Positions 8,243 through 11,900 of a stretch of DNA of 11,900 bases are shown piece after piece. The stretch is taken from contig JANOPZ010000061.1 in assembly GCA_031422195.1 (NCBI GenBank), positions 1 through 11,900 on the forward strand, written 5' to 3'. Both the position numbers and the translations under genes were made by a program. This DNA comes from JALOTE01 sp031422195. Its GTDB lineage: Bacteria > Pseudomonadota > Alphaproteobacteria > Rhizobiales > Rhizobiaceae. The notes below the pieces were generated by a model. That model had not been told where the DNA came from, searched no databases, and saw only the letters and a program-made list of their open reading frames with translations. How positions within the stretch are numbered: position 1 is the stretch's first letter; every line of letters begins with the position of its first letter.

Positions 8243-8248
8243 AGTTTT

Positions 8249-8253
8249 ACCTC
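8249..8253 (-). promoter_or_regulatory. Shine-Dalgarno GAGGT for g12, overlapping the g11 stop codon
   Basis: The minus strand reads TGAGGTAAAACTATG: the g11 stop TGA shares bases with the GAGGT element, six bases before the g12 ATG. This arrangement usually indicates coupled reinitiation. Confidence 0.6.
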
Positions 8254-8803
8254 AAATGTTGCGGGTGCCACGTGACACCGTGCGCGCCAACATGGCTGCG
8301 ATTTGGCCCTCAGATTTGCGAAATGAGCCTGCGTCCGGCGTGGCAATCGAAACGTTGACTGTCACCGGTCCGCCACCGCCCGCACCGCCAACGCCAAGCC
8401 TGCCGCTGGCATCACGGCGCAATGGCAAAATGGCTTCGGCTCCGGCTTCACCCATCACGCCCAATCGCGAGCCCATTCCAAACACTGTTGGCGACGAAAC
8501 CACACCGCTGCCAAGGCCCGGCGTGCCGCCTTTGGCAAATGGCACTAATCCGCCAAATAAGTTGCCAATCGCGCCGCCGAGCAGCTTTTCAAATGGCTTC
8601 AAACCAATACTCAAAGCATTGCCTGCCAACTGGCGGCCAACACTACGCAGCACATCTTCGAGGCTGTTGCCGCTGATAACAGCGCTTTTCAGCCCTTGCG
8701 TTAGCGTCGAAGCAAAGCGGTCAGCATCCAGTTCCATTTGCCGCAAACTGCGCTCTAACGCACTTGTGTCCGCACCAATGCGAACGGTCATTTGCTCGTC
8801 CAT
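8252..8803 (-). CDS. GTA tail tape measure protein (g11-like), unusually short for a phage tape measure
   Basis: 183 residues from the ATG at 8803. I chose this start because GGAGAGG (8818-8812) lies eight bases upstream, an ideal spacing; the frame continues to a TTG at 8830 overlapping the g10.1 stop, which lacks its own site. The protein is helical at the N-terminus (IGADTSALERSLRQMELDADRF), has a glycine/hydrophobic middle (KLLGGAIGNLFGGLVPFAKG), a glycine-rich stretch with GVMGEAGAEAILPLRR, and a conserved end (VTVNVSIATPDAGSFRKSEGQ then ARTVSRGTRN) that I recognise from GTA gp11 proteins. The GEAGAEAILPL motif is common to phage tape measures. It should sit in the tail lumen and set tail length; phage tape measures are usually several hundred residues or more, so a short tail is expected. 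Position after the tail chaperones fits. Confidence 0.9.
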   Translation of the reverse strand: MDEQMTVRIGADTSALERSLRQMELDADRFASTLTQGLKSAVISGNSLEDVLRSVGRQLAGNALSIGLKPFEKLLGGAIGNLFGGLVPFAKGGTPGLGSGVVSSPTVFGMGSRLGVMGEAGAEAILPLRRDASGRLGVGGAGGGGPVTVNVSIATPDAGSFRKSEGQIAAMLARTVSRGTRNI

Positions 8804-8811
8804 AGTGAAAA

Positions 8812-8818
8812 CCTCTCC
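8812..8818 (-). promoter_or_regulatory. Strong Shine-Dalgarno GGAGAGG deciding the g11 start
   Basis: GGAGAGG eight bases before the ATG at 8803 is the best ribosome binding site in the window. It places the tape measure start 27 bases downstream of the longest open frame. Confidence 0.7.
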
Positions 8819-8826
8819 GTGTTTCT

Positions 8827-9018
8827 TCAATCAGGAAACGCTTGCATCAAATCAATCAAAGCGCCGCGCGGTGTTGTGTTGTCAGCTGGCAAATAGGGCT
8901 TTGCTGCAGCATCAAATTCTCGCGGCGTCATTGCCCAAAAAATATCGGGCGATAGCTTCAAAACACCGAACGCAAAACCCATAAGTTCCTGCCAACTCGC
9001 AGGTTTTTGCGGGTTCAT
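8827..9018 (-). CDS. GTA tail assembly chaperone (g10.1-like)
   Basis: 63-residue protein matching the small phage tail assembly chaperone family found between g10 and g11 in RcGTA (rcc01693). The family signature is the WQELMGFAFGVLKLSPDIFW segment (residues 9-28) followed by AMTPREFDAA. The protein is all-helical by appearance and has no membrane or export signal. Its ATG overlaps the g10 stop as ATGA, in the -1 frame relative to g10. Together with g10 it occupies the slot that in lambda-like phages holds the G and GT tail chaperones, between tube and tape measure genes, so a role in keeping the tape measure soluble is likely. Short, but family motif and synteny make it a real gene. Confidence 0.9.
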   Translation of the reverse strand: MNPQKPASWQELMGFAFGVLKLSPDIFWAMTPREFDAAAKPYLPADNTTPRGALIDLMQAFPD

Positions 9019-9350
9019 ATTTTCGGCGCAACTTCGGTTTTAACGCTGCCAAAGCTCGCCTCAAGGAGCGCGCGCGCAATGTCAGCAAAGCCGGTTGCGC
9101 CCGCTTCACAGTGCATTGCACCCACACGGTCAGCGTCCATGTCTTCGCCTGCCCCGCGCAACCCAGCAGCTACAATCAATGCCAAATGGCGCGCAGTGAG
9201 TTTTTGCGATGTGAGTTTTTGGATCAGCTCAAACAGGCTATCGACGCCAAATGCTTCTTCCAGTTCTGCCAGCACATTCAACGTCAGCCGCATTTTGCGC
9301 TGTATGCCGTCAAGGGTGGCGAGCACTTCGCCGCGATGTACATTAACCAT
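9015..9350 (-). CDS. GTA tail assembly protein (g10-like; GTA-gp10 family)
   Basis: 111-residue protein of the GTA-gp10 family. It opens with MVNVHRGEVLATLDG and the RLTLNVLAELEEAFG segment, both typical of the family, then a helical region (LFELIQKL, ARHLALIVAAGLRGAGED), ending with ADIARALLEASFGS. The likely role is tail assembly, possibly as chaperone partner of the next gene. It starts one base after the g9 stop, so no intergenic promoter is possible, and it ends by overlapping g10.1 as ATGA. No catalytic motif is visible. Confidence 0.92.
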   Translation of the reverse strand: MVNVHRGEVLATLDGIQRKMRLTLNVLAELEEAFGVDSLFELIQKLTSQKLTARHLALIVAAGLRGAGEDMDADRVGAMHCEAGATGFADIARALLEASFGSVKTEVAPKI

Positions 9351-9351
9351 T

Positions 9352-9762
9352 TCAAATCACCGTAAATGTTAAGGCACCGGCAGATTCCAGTGCGATTTCA
9401 AATGTCAGTTCGCCGTCATAATTGCCGGAATATTCAAGTGCTGTAATTTGAAACTGGCCAGCCATCGTCCCAAAATCCGGCACAATAATTTGCCAGTCTT
9501 CCAAAGCCGAATTGAAAAATAACTCCCGCACTTTGAAATCGGACGTCACATCTTTGAAAATGCCTGATCCTGATACAGCGGCCCGTTGCACCCCTGCCCC
9601 GCCAATTAATTCGCGCCAACGCCCAGCTGAGTCTGCATCGGTCACATCAACGGTTTCGGCGTTGAAAGCCATTTTGCGTGCACGAAGTCCGGCTACCGTG
9701 GTGAAAACGCCCACAGCAGTTCGTACTTTGAGCAACATATCCTTGCCCTTTTGAGCGGCCAT
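9352..9762 (-). CDS. GTA major tail tube protein (g9-like; TP901-1 major tail family)
   Basis: 136-residue tail tube subunit. Recognisable features are the start MAAQKGKDMLLKV, the segment ETVDVTDADSAGRWRELI with GGAGVQRAAVSGSG, and the C-terminal YDGELTFEIALESAGALTFT, all characteristic of TP901-1-type major tail proteins in GTAs. The fold should be a beta-sandwich forming stacked hexameric rings around the DNA channel. The ATG at 9762 is preceded by AAAGG (9776-9772), nine bases upstream, inside a 29-bp gap after g8. g10 starts one base after its stop. Being needed in many copies per particle, it would be expected among the better translated genes of the cluster. Confidence 0.95.
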   Translation of the reverse strand: MAAQKGKDMLLKVRTAVGVFTTVAGLRARKMAFNAETVDVTDADSAGRWRELIGGAGVQRAAVSGSGIFKDVTSDFKVRELFFNSALEDWQIIVPDFGTMAGQFQITALEYSGNYDGELTFEIALESAGALTFTVI

Positions 9763-9791
9763 TGCCGTCTACCTTTCTAATTATTGAGATG

Positions 9792-10196
9792 TCAGTTGAC
9801 TTCGGTCAGCGCTTCAAAACGCATCGTCGCCTTATAACCGCGAAAGCCGGTGTCGTAATTTGCATCCATGCCAATGGCACGCAGCAACACCACCCGATGG
9901 CCAGCCGGAGCTAATGCTGCTGTCTCGAGCGACGTCATTATAGCGCCCGCAATATCCAGCACTTGTTTCTTGCCGTGTTGGCGCGACCAGGCATTGAGAA
10001 TAATCAAGTGCTCATCGCCGCGCTCGGTTCCTGTGCTCCAATCTTGCGATGCAGCGGCGCCAAACGTGACATAGGGAAAGGCTTCATCGGGCGGCGTGCG
10101 GTCATGCACTTTTGGTCCGCCGAGGAGCGTTGTCACCGTAGTGTCGGCAATCAAGCGCGCATGGATTGCCGATTGCAACGCAGCTGCCGCGATCAT
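9792..10196 (-). CDS. GTA tail terminator (g8-like; DUF3168 family)
   Basis: 134-residue DUF3168 protein, which in RcGTA caps the tail tube and joins it to the head-proximal stopper. Family features are the N-terminal LQSAIHARLIADTTVTTLLGG, the VHDRTPPDEAFPYVTFG motif, EHLIILNAWSR, and the C-terminal GYKATMRFEALTE strand. The start overlaps the stop of the small 60-codon ORF as ATGA, so translation is coupled to it rather than to g7 directly. g9 follows after 29 bp. No export signal or membrane segment is seen. Confidence 0.95.
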   Translation of the reverse strand: MIAAAALQSAIHARLIADTTVTTLLGGPKVHDRTPPDEAFPYVTFGAAASQDWSTGTERGDEHLIILNAWSRQHGKKQVLDIAGAIMTSLETAALAPAGHRVVLLRAIGMDANYDTGFRGYKATMRFEALTEVN

Positions 10197-10375
10197 CTGA
10201 GTTTACCCGGCTTAAGTTTTGCCGCACGTTTGGCTGCCCGTTCAAACCGGCCGAGTACATCCGATGGATTTACACTTGGAATTTGCCTTAATCCGGCCTC
10301 TTCCAACGCCGCCAAACCAATCCAACGCAAAGTCGAAGCAATGCGATTGCGGGTAATTTTAGCAGATAGTTTCAT
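10193..10375 (-). CDS. Small basic protein of unknown function between g7 and g8
   Basis: 60 residues, strongly basic (14 Lys/Arg against 4 Asp/Glu) and largely helix-compatible, with a C-terminal AAKRAAKLKPGK tail. I do not recognise the family. I believe it is a real gene because it is bracketed by exact four-base ATGA overlaps on both sides (with g7 at 10375 and g8 at 10196) and fills the interval completely; without it g7 and g8 would be separated by 175 bp in a cluster that otherwise has almost no gaps. To my recollection R. capsulatus has no gene here. In many siphophages this slot, between head closure and tail terminator, holds an HK97-gp10-type neck protein, so a reduced neck protein is one possibility. 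A DNA- or RNA-binding role is another, suggested only by charge. Confidence 0.7.
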   Translation of the reverse strand: MKLSAKITRNRIASTLRWIGLAALEEAGLRQIPSVNPSDVLGRFERAAKRAAKLKPGKLR

Positions 10376-10704
10376 GTCAATTCCTCACAGTAACAGTTCA
10401 AATAGCGACCGGTTTCGTCAGGGTCATTGACGGTAAGTATTCGAAATTGCCTCGGTCCCAATTTGAAACGCATCGCGCTTTTTACGCCCGTTCGCATGCG
10501 GATCGTTATGCGATGTGTCGCACTTTCGATGTCCTGATCCGCACGAAACATTTGCGTAACTGAAAGCGGCTCAAACCGCCCGAATACGGCGGCAGTCTCG
10601 TTCCACACTTCGGTTTTCCCACCAAACCCATCAGGCGTTTGGGTGACCTGTTCCAACCGAAATTCAGTGCGAAACGCACCGGGATCAATAAATGTCAGCC
10701 GCAT
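10372..10704 (-). CDS. GTA head-tail joining protein / stopper (g7-like)
   Basis: 110-residue head-tail joining protein of the phage head-tail adaptor family. The pattern FRLEQVTQTPDGFGG, then WNETAAVFGRFEPLS, then the central SATHRITIRMR strand and RQFRILTVNDPDETGRYLNC is the standard small beta-barrel stopper signature. In RcGTA the equivalent closes the portal-adaptor channel after DNA packaging. The start shares one base with the g6 stop (TAATG) and the stop overlaps the next ORF by ATGA. Length is normal for the family. Confidence 0.93.
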   Translation of the reverse strand: MRLTFIDPGAFRTEFRLEQVTQTPDGFGGKTEVWNETAAVFGRFEPLSVTQMFRADQDIESATHRITIRMRTGVKSAMRFKLGPRQFRILTVNDPDETGRYLNCYCEELT

Positions 10705-11273
10705 TATAGCCTCACTTTACGATATGGCCGCAGCAAAGGCAGATAGCCGGATGGGTAAGACACCGGCTGATCACTGGCGCGAAACGCACCGCGAAACTCA
10801 AACCAATGAGCAACCAACAAGAATATTGCCCGGTTCAGCATATCGGGCACACTTGCGCCGGTCGCACCAAACCCCGCCGTGAAATCTATCTCAATCCCGT
10901 TCATGCGGCGGCCCGGGTTATTGCGTTTTTCAAACAACAGCCGACTGGGCTCACTGCGTATGTCCAACAGATAATCAGCAGGCGGTACAATGGACGGCGC
11001 GCCGTTGGCGGCATAAATTGTCACCGTTGTGACGCCGGTCACAGGGCCGCGCGGCAGTTCAATCATGTCGCCGTCTGGCCAATTATCCATCGTCATCCGC
11101 CATTGCTGGCTGATGAGGGAAAGGCCGGTCTGGTTTTCAACATCCTGCCGCGCGGCGGCAATCAAATCAGCAATCAGAATGTCTTCGCTGGTATGGCCAA
11201 TGCGCAACCATGCGCGCGCGTCGGCAACGGTCACCGGCTCCAAGGCCGGTTCCGCAATTTTAAACAATGCCAT
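10704..11273 (-). CDS. GTA head-tail connector / adaptor (g6-like)
   Basis: 189 residues from the ATG at 11273 (MALFKIAEPALEPVTVADAR). The open frame reaches a TTG at 11360, but that extension crosses two hairpins and overlaps the capsid stop, so I reject it. Signatures of the gp6-like/phiE125 gp8 connector family are the N-terminal DARAWLRIGHTSEDILIADL, the ARQDVENQTGLSL helix, QQWRMTMDNWP, and IEIDFTAGFG near the middle. It should form the ring between portal and stopper. The ribosome binding site is weak (GCGAG about seven bases upstream), and the gene sits just below a terminator-like hairpin, both suggesting lower output than the capsid gene. The stop overlaps g7 as TAATG. Confidence 0.92.
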   Translation of the reverse strand: MALFKIAEPALEPVTVADARAWLRIGHTSEDILIADLIAAARQDVENQTGLSLISQQWRMTMDNWPDGDMIELPRGPVTGVTTVTIYAANGAPSIVPPADYLLDIRSEPSRLLFEKRNNPGRRMNGIEIDFTAGFGATGASVPDMLNRAIFLLVAHWFEFRGAFRASDQPVSYPSGYLPLLRPYRKVRL

Positions 11274-11301
11274 TTGCAAACTCGCTGTAAAAGAGAAAAA
11301 T

Positions 11302-11330
11302 GCGGCCCCACAGGGAGGGCGCGGGACCGC
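11302..11330 (-). terminator. Terminator/attenuator-like stem-loop in the capsid-g6 gap
   Basis: On the coding (minus) strand GCGGTCCC (11330-11323) pairs with GGGGCCGC (11309-11302) over 8 bp with a single G-U wobble. The loop is 13 nt. After one A the strand reads TTTTTCTCTTTT (11300-11289), a T-rich tail. A GC-rich stem plus T-tract is the layout of an intrinsic terminator, though the long loop and interrupted T-run suggest partial termination. It lies inside the transcription unit, so read-through must occur if g6-g15 depend on an upstream promoter. Pairing was found by eye; no free energy was calculated. Confidence 0.6.
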
Positions 11331-11336
11331 GATCGG

Positions 11337-11362
11337 GTTTGATTTTAAGACTAAAATCAAAC
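11337..11362 (-). repeat. Perfect 10-bp inverted repeat burying the capsid stop codon
   Basis: GTTTGATTTT and AAAATCAAAC flank a six-base loop with all 10 pairs matching. On the coding strand the stem begins in the last capsid codon (GTT) and contains the TGA stop. It is A/T-rich with only two G-C pairs, so of moderate strength, and is not directly followed by a T-run on that strand. It sits six bases upstream of the GC-rich hairpin. It could stabilise or process the capsid mRNA end, or act together with the second hairpin. Confidence 0.6.
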
Positions 11363-11900
11363 TCCCATTTTTAGAATTTTGATCGCATCAAAATCCTGCA
11401 CTCCGCCACCGACCCGCTTGGTGGTGTAAAACAGAACGTAAGGCTTGGCAGAATACGGATCACGCAAGATCCGCACACCAACACGGTCAACCACCAAATA
11501 ACCACGCTGAAAATCACCAAAGGCTATGGCTTTAGCGTTGGCAGAAATGTCCGGCATATGTTCAGCTTCCACCAGTTGGAAACCCATTAGCATTGCGCGC
11601 GCGCCAACGGCGGCCGGCGGTGTCCACAAATAGTTTCCGGTTGTGTCTTTCAATTTGCGGATCGCGGCTTGCGTTTGGCGGCTCATCACCCACGACGCGT
11701 TCTGGCGGTACCCTGATTTCAAAGCATACATCAAATCCATCAGAATGTCTGAAGGGTTGGACGCCGGAAACGCACCGGAAACACCCGTTGCAATTTGGCC
11801 CAAGTTGCCCCAGGCCCAAGAGGCTTCAGCAATGGTTGGGTAGTCTAAAAACCCGCGCGGCTTGGCAATACCATCGCCGGTCACGAAAGCTTGGCTTTCC
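11357..11900 (-). CDS. GTA major capsid protein, HK97 fold (g5-like), 5' end cut by window edge
   Basis: C-terminal 180 codons of an HK97-type major capsid protein; the frame is open to the window edge and a GTG at 11884 is internal, not a start. The first visible residues ESQAFVTGDGIAKPRGFL are the conserved 'AFxxGDG..KPxGFL' segment of the family. Downstream come SDILMDLMYALKSGYRQNA, WVMSRQTQAAIRKLKDTTG, LLGFP-equivalent text (MLMGFQLVEAEHMP) and the end-domain AIAFGDFQRGYLVVDRVGVRILRDPYS. RcGTA capsid protein is about 400 residues, so roughly 220 N-terminal residues, including any prohead propeptide, lie outside. The stop lies within a hairpin stem and is followed by the largest gap of the GTA cluster. 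Confidence 0.96.
   Translation of the reverse strand, partial: ESQAFVTGDGIAKPRGFLDYPTIAEASWAWGNLGQIATGVSGAFPASNPSDILMDLMYALKSGYRQNASWVMSRQTQAAIRKLKDTTGNYLWTPPAAVGARAMLMGFQLVEAEHMPDISANAKAIAFGDFQRGYLVVDRVGVRILRDPYSAKPYVLFYTTKRVGGGVQDFDAIKILKMGV

Noticed and set aside
8256..8984. 242-codon plus-strand open frame over g11 and g10.1
   Set aside because: Antisense to two recognised genes; its Pro/Ser/Arg-rich composition is what the reverse of these coding frames gives.
10669..10793. Direct repeat GCGAAACGCACC at about 10669 and 10779
   Set aside because: Both copies encode the same short peptide context (GAFR) in g7 and g6; a 12-base match from shared codons, not a repeat element.
11274..11360. 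Longer g6 starting at the TTG at 11360
   Set aside because: It would begin inside the capsid stop hairpin, translate through the terminator-like element, and add residues unlike the connector family.
10806..11382. Plus-strand open frames of 178 and 117 codons over g6
   Set aside because: Antisense shadows of g6 and the capsid end; no family resemblance, and no start signal noted.
1..11900. tRNA, rRNA, CRISPR array, insertion sequence or attachment site
   Set aside because: I saw no cloverleaf, spaced repeats, transposase motif or terminal inverted repeats; coding frames occupy almost all of the window.

Overview
The window looks like the chromosome of an alphaproteobacterium. It carries the downstream two thirds of an RcGTA-type gene transfer agent (GTA) structural cluster, followed directly by a small secreted protein and a FeuP/FeuQ-like two-component system. 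The two-component genes most resemble those of Rhizobiales/Hyphomicrobiales; genus cannot be fixed from sequence alone. G+C looks close to half by eye (not computed). All supported genes lie on the minus strand, so the biological order runs from high to low coordinates.

Right to left, 11900-2336 is the GTA module in the canonical order: HK97-type major capsid protein (g5, cut by the window edge), head-tail adaptor (g6), stopper (g7), an extra 60-codon ORF, tail terminator (g8), tail tube (g9), two tail assembly proteins (g10, g10.1), a short tape measure (g11), distal tail protein (g12), hub with four cysteines (g13), NlpC/P60 peptidase (g14) and the 1299-residue 'megatron' (g15). Every frame is open, most junctions are ATGA or TAATG overlaps, and no integrase, lysis gene or transposase is present. 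This fits a maintained GTA or GTA-like tail module rather than a decaying prophage. Large terminase, portal and protease would be expected beyond the right edge.

The genes work as an assembly line. The capsid shell is closed by g6/g7, joined through g8 to the g9 tube, whose length is set by g11 with the g10/g10.1 products as chaperones. The baseplate is g12-g13-g15, and g14 and g15 carry likely cell-wall- and glycan-degrading activities.

The largest gap in the GTA cluster (83 bp, capsid to g6) holds two stem-loops. The second has a GC-rich stem and a T-rich tail on the coding strand and looks like an internal terminator or attenuator that could set the ratio of capsid to neck and tail proteins. 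This is the most interesting non-coding signal in the window.

Positions 2336-1 hold a small secreted PepSY/FeuN-like protein, an OmpR/PhoB-type response regulator (FeuP-like) and a membrane histidine kinase (FeuQ-like, cut by the left edge). They run in the same direction as the GTA genes, and I see no terminator between g15 and this operon. There is no gene-free stretch longer than 300 bases.
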